A stretch of 64,000 nucleotides of DNA from Ctenosaura bakeri (lineage: Eukaryota > Chordata > Lepidosauria > Squamata > Iguanidae), in the NCBI GenBank assembly GCA_948474755.1, contig CAOLHI010002540.1, positions 310,001-374,000 of the forward strand. Reading direction: 5' to 3'. Below, piece by piece: positions 11,480 through 22,629 of the stretch. The translations under genes were made by a program, and so were the position numbers. Under the pieces are notes generated by a model. The model ran no database searches, was not told the DNA's origin, and worked only from the letters and a program-made list of their open reading frames with translations. Each line of letters opens with the position of its first letter. The stretch's first letter is position 1.

Positions 11480-13548
11480 ATAAAGAACTGGGAATTAAAC
11501 ATGTGGGACAATTCCCAGTCACGATCTCAGGCATTAATTGTTAATGCCTGAGATCTTCTCAGAAATGAGAAGAGAAACAAATAAATGGCCCAGAATTGTT
11601 ATGGCACTAGGCCAGCTCAGCTCCTGGTTGTTCTGGTTTTTATAAGCTTTCATAAGGAGATGTCTGTGACCATACATGGGAACATAACTGTTCCCTGTTG
11701 TCCTGCAGTGCAAGAGGCTGATCCTGTGGGGGCAGAAGAACAGGTACCAATGGGTCAGGGGAAGCTATCACTCAAACTGCCTCACTACCCCTAGGCTGGC
11801 TTCTTCTATTGTCAATTTAGGTTCCCTAGTGAAAACGTATACTTCACTTGCATTATACAAGATCTGAGGAACAGATGTAATCCCTGAATTCATATTAAGC
11901 AAAGCCCTATAGAAAGAAATCTTTATTCTGTAAGAAACTGTGCAAGCACTGTTTCACTATGAAACTTCACAAACAATGTTAAGATGCAGCTCAAAGAAAG
12001 AAAAAGAAAAAAACCCTTGAGTTTCTATAGTTCATTTATGCAAAACGGCTGCTGCCTTGAATGGAGCCAAGAGCTTCCCAGATGACACAAGGCAATGAAT
12101 TACAGTAGTGTATGTGAGCATGTGGTAAGGTGTCAGAACTGATACTATTCTTAATCATATGAAATAATGCTTCTCACAGCCATTGCCAACATGGGCACTG
12201 CTCCTAAATGTTCTCCATTGAGGATCTGTTGGCTTAAGCAGCTTTAAGAATCACACTACAGCTTTTCCACCACAAATATTTTCAAGAGAATCACCAGACA
12301 ATTATATGTTGACATTTTTTTTTTGGTGATGTCTTATAGCTAACAGTACTTGGACAACTCCTTTAGACTTTTCTGCCTGGGGAATACACATATGCATGGA
12401 CTGTGTTGAAATTATTCTTATGGATTGGATTGTACTCTTTAAGCCTTTACCTAATATACATTCAGTTATTAGATCCATATGTTATTTTCCCCCCAATTTC
12501 CAGGTAACAATTAGTGACAAGGGTTAGTTCTGGGAAGAGATCCACACGTTTAAATTCCGAACTTATGCTCATCCTAACTTCCTGGGATTTCAAATTTCAC
12601 TGGTTTTTTTTGAAAAAGCATAAGTTTTCCAATAAGGGTTGAGCAATTTCTGACTTCTTTTTTATTTTAATGTAAGCTTACCATTAGAAAACGTGAGACA
12701 GTAAGACCAGGCTGCAGTTGCTATGAGATAGTAGCCAGCCCTTAGCATCTGTTGGACTAGAAAATGCCAGTAGGCCTGCCCTAAAGCTGTTGTGTTAGCC
12801 TATTATCAATAGATGCTGGACATAATGGTGTCCCATCAGAAGGAGACATGTAATTTTTCACTAATTTTGCTTTTGAAGGAAGCAATGGGTAATTTTAGTA
12901 ATTTTCATTGTGCTGTGAGAAGGTCTTTAAAAACTGTACAGTCTTCAAATATTATTTGCATATTTATTTTGCCCAAATACACATGTTACTTTTCACAGAA
13001 AGCTGCAATTTCTACAAAGAACATTTTCTGAATTTTGTCTAGTAAAGATCTGGAACTACAAAGATTCTTGCCAGTCCAGAGTCCTCTTCATCAGAATTTT
13101 CTGACACTTGAGAAATACATTTTTCAACTCTTTTAGAGGAAATATCTTTTGCATATTCTTCCTGGCTCTAATCTAGAAATATTGAAGACTGCTAGTTTTT
13201 ATACACAGAAGAAGCTCAATTTTAGTTTTGACTCAGACAATGAAGTGTTTTGGATTGTGTCAAAGATGGAACTATATAATCATAAACACCGTTTTCACAG
13301 CCCTCAGGTTTTCAACTGAAGTATGCAAGAACAATGGCAATGCTGAGGAATTTGCAGTATCAAAGAGGACAGCCAGACTTGCTTCTTTGTCTTTGCAATT
13401 TCTAAGTACATTTTCACAAGCATGTCTCTGCATGCAAATTCCAGAAGTGACAGCAAGACTGTTAGGAAGGTTACCTAACAGATAGAGTAATAAAAGGAAA
13501 CGGTTTCCTCATACCTTGTAAATTTGGGAATCTAATGTGTGAAATAAG
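11480..13548. other. no recognisable feature
   Basis: This is about 2 kb of ordinary AT-rich non-coding sequence. Small open frames (11585-11794, 12813-13031, 13228-13485) show no domain and no splice-supported exon structure. Old, unrecognised repeats may be present. Confidence 0.4.
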
Positions 13549-13758
13549 AGTCAATGTGGAATACTGGTTTAAGCATTGGACTACAATCCTGAAGACCGGC
13601 GTTTGATTCCCATTCAGCCATGAAAGCCCACTGGGTGGCCTTGGGTACATCACACACACTCAGCTCCAGAAAACCCTATGATGGGTTCACTTTAGGGTCA
13701 CCATAAGTCAAAAATAACTTGGAGGCACATAACAACAACAACAACAGTAACAACAACA
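13549..13758 (+). mobile_element. CORE-SINE (MIR-like, AAC-tailed), near full length
   Basis: The tRNA-derived head has a B-box-like GTTTGATTCCC near 13600. A MIR-like core follows (gggtggccttgggtacatca near 13635). The conserved 3' module comes next: AAAACCCTATGAT, then TTTAGGGTCACCATAAGTC and AACTTGGAGGCACATAAC, ending in an AAC run at 13731-13758. At least seven other copies in the window share this structure. It encodes nothing and depends on LINE enzymes for movement. Confidence 0.88.
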
Positions 13759-13759
13759 T

Positions 13760-15154
13760 ACCCTCTACATCTTCCCTTCTCTCACCTAAACACTTCACCT
13801 TCTCTATCCTTAATTTTCTGGTGGCAATGGGTGCACAAGTGACAGGGAAAAGTCCCATTTCTTCTTCCCATTCCATTTGCTTGATCTCTTGATATCCAGC
13901 ATTCCAGGAATAAATACACAATAGTCCTTGGTGTCTCAAAGAGAAGCTAGCATTATTACACAATTAAAGTCCATGTGATTAATAAATTAAGATTATTTGA
14001 CTGAATTATAGCCCTAGTATTGGAAAGCTGATATGCAATGGCATTTATTGAGTAGAATCCTGTTGGTTACATAACCCAGAATCCTGGTGGTAACATAAAC
14101 TAACATAACATCCGGCTATGCTAATGCAAGATTCACTGGGGTGCTGCAGAAGAAGATATTCCAAAACACCATGCAAAAAACTCCTTGTCCTAGATGTACA
14201 ACCATGACAACAACAGCTTTTATTTATAATTCCCATTCTATCAAAGGGCAGAACATCAAACATATACAATCTAATGCAACAAAACATTACACTATAAATA
14301 TTAATCAAATCCATAGCATCCCACTAGATGCTGCTTATCTCTGCAACCTCTGACAAACTCAGCAGCTTAATCTAATGAATTAAAGAAGTGAGATTCTCAA
14401 CCAATCAGAGGACCAAAGGAAGACTATATCAGAGAAGCAGAGCCAGATTTCAAAGGCTCACAGCCATGACAGTGCTGTGTGTATTGGTGAAATAGAAAAT
14501 ATTTTGCCTTTGGCTCTTAAATTCCTAAATGGTACATACTATGCTAGCTGAGCTGCCAGATCCTGGTGTAGATTAGAGCAGAGGGTCCCAAATGTAAGCA
14601 CAAAAAAATTAAAATGGGCCCTGACCTGGTCTGGTAGCCAATGAAGAGAACTATAGGGAGAAGAAATATTTAGGGAGATTTAAAACAATACATCAGAAGC
14701 TGGGGGAGCAGTCAGATCCAGTGCCATTCACCAGCCAGTTATCTTCTAAGAGAATGAATTTAGCTGCCTTGCACACCCAGATCACACTGATCACACTGAG
14801 TGCATTATGCTTGATAATCTCTTTCTTTTCTTTTCTCTTTTAGTTTTGTTTTCCTTTCCCTTCCTTTCCTGTAGGTGTCTGTGTTTGCTTTCAACTTGTG
14901 ACAACTCCGTGAATGTCATAGACTTTTCTTAGTTAAGGAATATTCAGAGGTAGTCTTCCCATTTCCTTCTTCTGAAAACTAGCCTACAGCACCTGGTATT
15001 CATTAGTACCTTCTAAATACTAACTTTGACTAACCTTACTTAGGTTCCAAGATCAAATGGATCTGATGCTTTTAGAGTATTTAGTAGTAGTAGTAGAGGT
15101 AGTTGTAGTAGTTGTTGTTGTTTCCAAAAATGGCAGGTTGGATAAATAATGTAT
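13760..15154. other. no recognisable feature apart from a short simple repeat
   Basis: I see no family signature in 13760-15080. At 15081-15121 there is an imperfect TAG/TTG trinucleotide tract that may be the worn tail of a minus-strand SINE. It lies about 35 bases before a GC-rich MITE. Confidence 0.4.
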
Positions 15155-15585
15155 GGTCCTTTTCTCATGGCATTTGCCATGCAAAAGGGTGCCTGGAGCA
15201 TCTCGCACTTGTGAGGAGCGATCTGCATGACGCACTTACAATCACATGATGCTCCAGGGTAGGGTAGGCACCGTTTGAACACTTTTTCATTTTTGGCTTT
15301 CAGTCGAAAATGATGCATGATCACGCATAGCTCCAGGGCCCTGTGCACACTTGCCATGCGTGCAGAGCCTCCAGAGCTGTGGCGATTGCGCTTCCTGCCC
15401 CAGCGTAGCCTGGGAAACTCCCAGGCTGTGCTGTGGAAGGAAGAGGCAGGGCTCTCGCACTGCCTGCTTGGGAGCAGGCAGCTCATGCAGAGCTGAAGCA
15501 GCGGGGATATGAGATCCTCTCACTGTAGGTTGCTTGTGCGGTTCCCACACCCCAGCACCAAAAAAGGTAAGCTGTGGAAAGGGCC
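15155..15585 (+). mobile_element. GC-rich MITE-like element, copy 1
   Basis: This 431-bp element starts GGTCCTTTTCTCATG and ends GCTGTGGAAAGGGCC, giving imperfect terminal inverted repeats (TIRs) of the type GGCCCTTTCTGCA. TAT lies immediately outside both ends (15152-15154 and 15586-15588), a candidate 3-bp TSD. It is clearly richer in G+C and CpG than its surroundings. It shares its interior with the copies at 24950 and 49254, including the CAGCCTGGGAAACTCCCAGGCTGTGCTG segment type and a GCAGAGCTGAAGCAG word. The overlapping open frames (148 and 139 codons) run through the TIRs and are by-products of base composition. A PIF/Harbinger-like origin is a guess from the TIR and TSD length. Confidence 0.82.
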
Positions 15586-15589
15586 TATA

Positions 15590-18500
15590 TCTGAAAACCC
15601 TACTATCAGCTCTGCCTAGATTTAATACTTGGGATCTATTTTCTCTTTTCTTACATACTAACCAGCTTCTTGTGCTTACAGTCAGAGGCATGAAAAATGA
15701 ATCCAATATATTAAAATGGATTCAGTTCACTAAATAATGGGGCAAATAAATGAAAGAGAAGTCTATGGTTGTCAGGAAAGAGGTTTTATTTTTAAACTCA
15801 ACATTTAAGTACCAGATTTAAAAGTCTTAAATTAATGATAATGCATATCACTGCAATTATGCAAAGACAGTGGCTTGAGGTAACTGAAACACTGTGAATG
15901 ATACTTATACAGGTTTGCCATATTATCTGGTTGGCTGGATTTACCAAGACTCTAAGCAAGATTTTTTCTTTTTCTTTCAAGTAAATTTGTAGTGATTCAG
16001 GAAGCCAAATTATGAGGCAAAATATACAGCTTTTTTTTTATTTTGAGAGAAATAAGCCTGCTGTTGCATTTCAATGTTCAGCCAATGAATAAGTCTTACA
16101 ACTTCATTTTACAGATTCAATTAAATGTACGGTTAACCTTTCCTAATTCCTTGGTAGCTGTTGCAATTTTAGGGAAAAGCCTATTCTTTACAGAGCTGAG
16201 GTTTCTTTCTAGATTTCTCCCCACAAACAGTACCTCAAAAGCAGTGACTCAGTGGTAATGCCACAGAACAAAATATTTGGTCAAAACAATGTAAAATACC
16301 ACAATGACATAACAAAATCCTTAATATTTAAGTCACCATGGGTTCTGTTGTTTTCTCTTCAACAGAACTGGCTAAGCAATATTTTAAAAGTTTACTGGAT
16401 TTTCAAAAAGGCACAAGTTATATTGTGTTTTCTGCAGATTTTCTGAGGAGATGAGCTATCATGAGGAAAGTAGAAACGTGGAGCAGGCAAGAGGAAGGTA
16501 AAAAAGAAGTTTATTGAGTTAAATAGATACTTAATGTGTATTGCAAATGTCTGGAAAGTAATTTTGCTTAATGAAGAAATGATAAAGACTTTTGGAAGGA
16601 CCGACTCCACATTTATTTATCTTGGGTGTAGTGTATTTTCCTTTCAAGCAGGCACTCAGACATATGTGCCCCTATGACTAATGGACCTTATGCCTAAATA
16701 AATGTGTATAGGAGAATTATACATTTGTACTAATTAGGAAGTCATCTCATTCCTTATTGCAATGTATTCTACAGCAGACACACAAAGCAGTAGCAATGAG
16801 ATGACTGGGGGCAGTGCTGGCTGGTGTGTTTCATCTTAGTGAACTGAACATTAAATGAACTACCCCTGGTGCTGAACCCCATTTTCAGGAATCAGCCCTT
16901 CAGTAAATCTTTTTAGAGAGTCTATGGACTTAATCCTGGGGTAATTTTCAGCATCTCACTGGCATAAAATCTACCAGCTATTACTGGGTGGGAATATAAA
17001 AAAGATATAGAGAGATCAGAAACAGAAGTAAAATATGTGAGTTTGGTGTTAGAGGATGGGAAAGGTCTGCTGCATCATTTTGTAGTTATTCTGAAAGATA
17101 TATTTTTTCATACATTACATTTTTCAAACTTTTCAGGGAGATGGCCATGTTTGTTTGATGCAGCAAAAAAAAAAAAAACTGAGAAAATCTTGGATTATAA
17201 TGTGACTTCTTCATCATACACAAGTAAGTGTTCTGCTTACCACAGTACCTGAAAGCTTTAGTTGGCACAAGTGTCATGCCTTTGTTTGACAGGGATGGCA
17301 GGCACAGCCAATCCATGTGAACAAGTATTTTAGGAATGTCTCAGTAAAAAAGCAAATATTGGCAGGCCAGTTACAGCTGTCCCAGTTGTGCCTGCTTTGC
17401 AATCCATCTCTGGAGAAAAGACATGAAGCACTATATTATTACTGGAAGGAAGATTGGAGACATTTCCTTAAAGAAATTTCTTCCACCTACAAAACTTTAG
17501 CTCTGATTTTGGTGATGACTGCTTATGATTTCTTCTACTCTTTTCCCCATCCTTCCACATGGCTTGTTCTCCTCTGCTGTGGACAAACATTATGGCTTTC
17601 TTGTCTCCTGGATTGGTTTGAATCACAGTGGTTGCATTTCGCAGTTGATTAAATAGTAAGCATTTGTAGATACTGGCATTCTAATCTCTCCTGTTGCCTG
17701 ACGTGAGATCATATGTACCTAGAGCTGCATGGGGAACATTGCTGTGGGGGACTGTATCTTTTGATGGCCTCCATGACAGAGTCCCAGGTGTAAATTCTGA
17801 TTGGTGTTTAGCACCAGATCAAGGCACATTATAGGAGCAGAGTACAGGATTTAGAGCCAGTTCACCCCCTACATATCAGTCTGATTGTTGCTTCAATTCA
17901 CCTTCCCACTTTCAGTGCAGTGTGGGTTTTATCTGGTGATTTTGAGGCTGGATAGAAATCTTTTTTTGTCCTCCTTACCAGAAGTTACAGGAGGCTACTC
18001 TTCATGTTATCCTGGAACTATGGTTCTTACTTGTAGGGCCCTGTAACTTGGGTGGGAGTTTCCTGGGTTCCAGTTACACTGGAGCAGGGAGCAACACAAG
18101 CAATTTGGACATATCTTGGACATAGCTTGGGGCTTGGGTGCTTTTACTCAAGGGAAGGCTGAGAAAGTGGTTATGAGGCAACACCTGGCTTCAGCTGGGT
18201 CCATATCAGGTTGCTTCCCCTCTCTTGCTTATTTTTAAATAAGACAGGTCTAATAATGTGGCCCTTAGTTTAACCCATGTTCTGAGTGTGTCTGGGATCA
18301 TTATTTCGTACTTGATCATCAAATTCCTCTTCTTGGAACCACCTTCCCACCATTGCCCTGTTTTTTTTAGAAAATGCTGTCCTACTCCTCCAGATTTGGG
18401 CAAGCATCTCTAGATGCTGCTAGAAAGAACAGCAACAGCCATGCAAGTGAATAGATGAAAGATGAGGGAGAATATCAGGTAGTGTGAAGCAGCAAAGAAG

Positions 18501-19772
18501 AAGAACAGCATCTGCTACTGTTGCATGCGTGAGCAGGATATGAAGAGGCAGAAGGAGGGTGTAGCAGATAAAGCAGCAAGGGGAGTCAGAATGGGTTGGG
18601 AAGGGAATACATTCAAGCAGTACCACTGGAATCCTCTTCATGGGGAAAATATTAAAGTTATCAGTCAAGACACCTTGTTCACTGAAGCAGTTACCTTGCT
18701 CTGCCCTATGATAGGGCCAAACTTATACACTAATTTGCACATTATGAAGGTTCATGCAATGTACTTTATTTACAAATTATAGAAATTTGCATAATATTCA
18801 AATCTATGCTGGGGAATTAGAAAATGGGAAGTCTATACTAATATGAACTGAAAAAAAATAGTTCATTCTTTAAACAGTCTGCAAAATGTAGCCATTTTCT
18901 CTAAGTCTTTCATACTGAGGAAGGGGAGAGCATTTCCTTCAGTCTGTTTTTAGTTAATAGTTAAATTCCAGAGATTGGGGGGAAATGTATTCTGGGGCTG
19001 CAATTCACAAGCTACTTCCACCAGCATGTTTCCATCTGGCCATGCTTTCTGTGGATTCTGGAAGCTACATTCCAAAAAGGAAATGTCTCCAAGCTAATTT
19101 AGATTTCCTGAACTAATATATGGACCGGGCTACTATTATCCTTCAGATCCGTACTTTTTTGGAATTTTATTTTTCATGACACATATATTGGAGGGAAACT
19201 GCACACACAAAAATGCTTATTTCAAGGGAAGTTGCATAGAAAATAAATCTGTAGGATTTTTTGTAATGGAAACTGATGTAGAAATGGTACTGAACAGTCT
19301 TATGACAGAATCCATGCAGAACTGTCACTGACTGGAAGCAGACTGATTCATCCCTTCCTACTGAACACTGACCAGAGTAGAGAGAGGACAATGAGCTAGA
19401 TTCAGATATGACATGCCTAAAATTATATTTCTTTGTTCCAGTTCCCAAGTTCAAAAGAGGCCCTTTTGGCAGGTCCACAGTTCATTTTGATTCTGCATTC
19501 ATTATATTTGGCAGCTGCAAGATTCATTTCAATCTGCATCCATTATTTGTCTGCACTCATTCCTGGATAGCATAGATAGGACATGAATGTGTCAATAAAT
19601 CTTCACTTTGCTCTGGAAAATGACACATACCATTCAGGGAGGTACAGTGAGTACCAAGATGGAATTTAAATAGATTGTGTTAGACATCTGTGCACTAGAC
19701 TTGTGCAAACTGACAGTAGTAATAATAGGATGGTGTGTTGCTGTCATGAGTGAACAGTATGTTGTCTACATA
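15590..19772. other. mostly unrecognised sequence; possible retroelement scrap at 18206-18420
   Basis: Over 4 kb I find no repeat I can name with confidence. On the minus strand 18206-18420 reads I-K-Y-E-I-M-I-P-D-T-L-R-T-W-V-K-L-R, which resembles the T-L-R-x-W segment seen after the RT in some L1/Tx1-type ORF2 proteins. It is isolated, and I give it low weight. No exon with flanking splice signals and a known domain was seen. Confidence 0.3.
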
Positions 19773-20084
19773 TGTTATCATGCCATACACCCCCACTCCA
19801 TGGTACAATTTAATTGCCCAGAAATATCATTTAATTGGTGCTATCATTTCTAATATAAAAATCACACACTTATGGCTGGAAGGCCTATGAACAAGAACTC
19901 TCATTGGAAGCCACATGCTAAGACAGATGACCTCAGCATGGCCAGGTTGTAAGTTCAAAAAGATTAGTCAGAAAGCTCAAGCAGTGCTTGCAATAATCCC
20001 CTAAACAACCCAGCCTTCAAATACCATCTTAACTGATTAAATCTCAGACAGAATGTAGACCTGTTACTAACATAGACCTTTTCC
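19773..20084 (+). mobile_element. LTR fragment of an endogenous retrovirus-like element, copy 1 (5' part)
   Basis: It begins TGTTATCATGCCATACACCC and aligns by eye with the start of the LTR at 61914 (TGTTACCACGCTATACACCC). Shared words continue downstream, for example GGCAGATGAC-type and CATGGCCAGGTT stretches. The match stops where a MITE begins at 20085. No retroviral gene is next to it, so it is a decayed LTR fragment. Confidence 0.72.
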
Positions 20085-20644
20085 ACATGGCGTTGCAGTC
20101 TTGTGATGAGAATGTGATGGCAGTGGTCCTCAGGACATGCTTTCACACAGTGTCATCACAGCCCTGCTGCCATCACATCCTCACCCATCACGATTGTGGG
20201 ATATTCACTTAACTCAGGCACCTGAAAGCATTTAACTAAGGCACCACACCTTACTGGTTCCCACCAACATCTCATCATGATCCCAGCAGTGCCTTTCCTG
20301 GGATGGGAGCATGACCAGCATGTTCCCCTCCACACCCAGCCGGCTACCTGTGGAAGGGAACACGAGTGACACGTGCTTGCCTTCTGCAGTGTAGCTGGCT
20401 TCTTTCCTGTACTGCACTGGGGAAGGAAGCACTTGATCATACTTCTAGCCCTTCCAAATGGCCAGGGTGATGGGAGCATCACACAATTGTGGGCACTTGA
20501 CAGATTTTTTTTTCCAATAAGCAAATATTCCACAATCATGATGTGTTGGCAGCAGGACTGAGATGATGTCATGTGAAAGCATGGCCTGTGGGCTGCTGCC
20601 ATTGCGTTCCCATCATGGGACTGCAACACTATGTGGAAATGACC
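20085..20644 (+). mobile_element. GC-rich MITE-like element with ~85-bp terminal inverted repeats, copy 2
   Basis: The first ~87 bases (GACCTTTTCCACATGGCGTT...) and the reverse complement of the last ~86 bases (GGTCATTTCCACATAGTGTT...) align along their whole length with scattered mismatches, ending near CATCATCTCAG. These long TIRs distinguish it from the other copies. It interrupts the LTR fragment at 19773. The 157-codon and other open frames inside show no transposase motif, so this is a non-autonomous element. The TSD is unclear. Confidence 0.8.
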
Positions 20645-20699
20645 AGAATAAATCTGTTAAGCACCTGCAATTGTTCAGTGATCCTGTCATTGCTGCCCA

Positions 20700-20923
20700 T
20701 TCAGAAGGGGTGGAAATGTGATGGAGTCACTTCCTTCACTTGCACAGCATGAGAAAGAGGCCAGCTGTGCTGCAGAAGGAAGGCACATGTCACTTGCACT
20801 CCCTTCTGCAGGGAGCTGATTGGTTGTGGAGGGGAGCATTCCCGTTGCACTCCCTTCCCAGCAACGGTGTTACCAGGATCACAACAAGATGACAACAGAA
20901 AGAAGTACAGTGCAGAAATGGCC
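20700..20923 (+). mobile_element. GC-rich MITE-like element, truncated copy 3
   Basis: The right end TGCAGAAATGGCC matches the TIR of the GC-rich family. The interior contains the family's CTTCCTTC / GTGCTGCAGAAGGAAGG-type words. The left end could not be found, so the copy is probably truncated or diverged. It lies shortly after the long-TIR copy. Confidence 0.55.
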
Positions 20924-20929
20924 ATAGTC

Positions 20930-21540
20930 CCCATTTTTATCCTTTATAGTGTTTTTTTTTTAACATCTTTGCCTAATGAAGATGGTAGTGAAGCTTTGAA
21001 AACGTGCATACTGCATCTTTTGTTTTGGAGTTGGCCCACAAAAAGCATTTCTGCTTGTAGATTTTGGATTTTGTTGTACTTAGCCCAGGAGTTAACCATA
21101 CACACCCGTTTCTATCCCTACTTCCTGCTGCAGCTGAAATCAGCAATGGTACCATGACCAATTCATCTGAACCACCATTATGAGGAGACACGTTGCCCTG
21201 ACTGCCTTCAGAACTCTATAATGAATGAAGGCCCTCTAGGACATTCCTGTGCCACAGAGTATTGTTATTACTGCTGTGGCCAAAATTCCTTAGTTCCTCA
21301 GTTCTTTGTAAGTAAGTACGCAGTCTAATGATTACACAGAAATTCAGATAGATAAGTGTCTGCACATTTCACTTCCATTTTTAAATGCTTGTTTCTGAAC
21401 ATCATCTTGTGAAAGTTATGTGATGAAACACAGGAAATAAGTCTAAATGTGTTAAAGAACCTGGATGTTCCATCCAAAGTTAAATACTGTTACATCTCAC
21501 TGACTTCAGTAGAAGCTGGGCTTCAATCTTCAGTCTCATT
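20930..21540. other. no recognisable feature
   Basis: This is non-coding sequence between a MITE and a SINE cluster. No family signature was seen. Confidence 0.4.
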
Positions 21541-21544
21541 CATG

Positions 21545-21695
21545 TTTATGTATTTGTTTATCCAATTTATAGCACACATTTATCTCACAAATGTCACTTA
21601 AGGCATCTGCTATAATACAAAATACAAAAAATAAATAAAAACACATAAAATTTAAATCACAGTTAAAAATAAAGCACCAATACACACCCCAAATA
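21545..21695 (-). mobile_element. truncated 3' tail of a LINE or SINE, inverted
   Basis: The stretch begins TTTATGTATTTGTTTATCC and continues with sequence resembling the reverse complement of the common reptile LINE/SINE 3' end (a 'TTTATATnnC...CTCAA-GGC' pattern). It then becomes A-rich. It is degraded, and the orientation is inferred from this tail. Confidence 0.4.
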
Positions 21696-21702
21696 CTCTA
21701 AA

Positions 21703-21939
21703 GGCACCATATTCCATCTGATCTTGGAAGCTAGGTATGATTAGCTCTTGTTAGGACTTGGATGGGAGACCCCCAATAAATATCAGGTGCTTTATGCTAT
21801 GTTTCAGAGGAAGAAACTAGGAAAACCATCTCTGAGCATTCCTTTTCTAAGAAAACCCAATGAAATTCATAGGGTTGACATAAATCAACAGATGAGTCAA
21901 AGGTGCATGCACACGTGTACACACACACACACACACACA
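21703..21939 (+). mobile_element. 5S rRNA-derived SINE (5S-Sauria / SINE3-like)
   Basis: The head contains CATCTGATCTTGGAAGCTAGG and ACTTGGATGGGAGACC, the internal promoter part of 5S rRNA (its box A / IE / box C region), so it was built from a 5S gene. The downstream module (AAGAAAACCCAATGA, then CATAGGGTTGACATAAATC) is very like the 3' module of the CORE-SINEs in this window. It ends in a CA run at about 21918-21939. It is not a functional 5S gene, because the 5S 3' part is missing and the body is substituted. Confidence 0.88.
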
Positions 21940-22039
21940 GCTGTTCAGCAGCAAGCAAAATCAGTTGCCAAAGGTCTGCCTAAATATAAAGATCTTTTCC
22001 TGCCAGAGAAAAGAGAATAGGGCCAAGCCTAATATTTTC

Positions 22040-22130
22040 ATATTTATTAAGTCTTACTGTGCAGTGGGACTTCAGTATGAGTAGATAGGCTCAGAGTAGA
22101 TGTGTAAAGCCTAATTAAGATTGAACTATC
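22040..22130 (+). repeat. possible ancient interspersed repeat fragment
   Basis: The segment carries CAGTGGGACTTCAGTATGAGTAGA, which looks like a worn form of the ATGGGACTTACTTCTGAGTAGA-type motif of the repeat suspected at 36-100. The family is unassigned. Confidence 0.3.
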
Positions 22131-22314
22131 CAGCAGGTGACTAAGCTTTGTATTGAAATCAACAAAAAGTTTATACAGTTAATGGATGGGAATGTGATTC
22201 CTCACTTCACACTCACTGTTTTCTATGGTCTATTCTAGAGTATGCCCTCAGTCACTTGCCATTCCAATATTTCTAAAAATCCATACTGTTCTCAAAGATG
22301 ACAGGCAGGTTTTG

Positions 22315-22619
22315 TTTTAAGGAAGTGCAATGAACATGTTTCTTTCTTCCCGCAGCACAGCCGGGCACTTTCCTGGGCTGTGCTGGGGCAGGAAGCATTT
22401 CTATTGCATTTCTGGCAGTTCCACAGGCCAGGTAAGTGCGGGATGGTCTCACGATTGCAGGTCATTGATCGGGAAAACCCGTCAATAATTTAATTTGCGA
22501 TTGCCCCACCTGGCAAAGGAAGAAAGATGGGACTGCAATGACATCATGCAAAAACGTTGTCGCTGTCCTGTTCTTCTCCTGTTCCCATTCTGAGATGGAA
22601 GGCTCTTGCAGAAAGGGCC
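22315..22619 (+). mobile_element. GC-rich MITE-like element, copy 4 (left end uncertain)
   Basis: The right end TTGCAGAAAGGGCC is an intact family TIR. The interior repeats the CACAGCCGGGCACTTTCCTGGGCTGTGCTG-type inverted segment and a GGTAAGTGCGGGATGG word comparable to other copies. The left TIR was not found. Base composition is higher in CpG than the flanks. Confidence 0.65.
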
Positions 22620-22629
22620 TGAAACAACT

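Noticed and set aside
11357..11551. Repeat protein with K-E-G-R units
   Set aside because: It is a translation of the (GGAA)n microsatellite.
13731..13758. CRISPR-like or other regular array at AAC repeats and elsewhere
   Set aside because: These are SINE tails or microsatellites. No direct repeats with unique spacers occur in the window.
15040..15706. Overlapping minus-strand frames of 148 and 139 codons, possible gene
   Set aside because: They lie across the GC-rich MITE and its flanks. High G+C lowers stop frequency, and the frames cross the element ends.
18206..18403. L1/Tx1-like ORF2 fragment as a firm call
   Set aside because: Only one short T-L-R-x-W-like stretch supports it, with no adjoining motif on either side. 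It is mentioned only in the regional entry.
20156..20629. 157-codon minus-strand frame as a transposase
   Set aside because: It lies inside the MITE with long TIRs, shows no DDE-type motif, and runs partly through the inverted repeat.
21703..21800. 5S rRNA gene
   Set aside because: Only the internal promoter part of 5S is present. It continues into a SINE body with CA tail.
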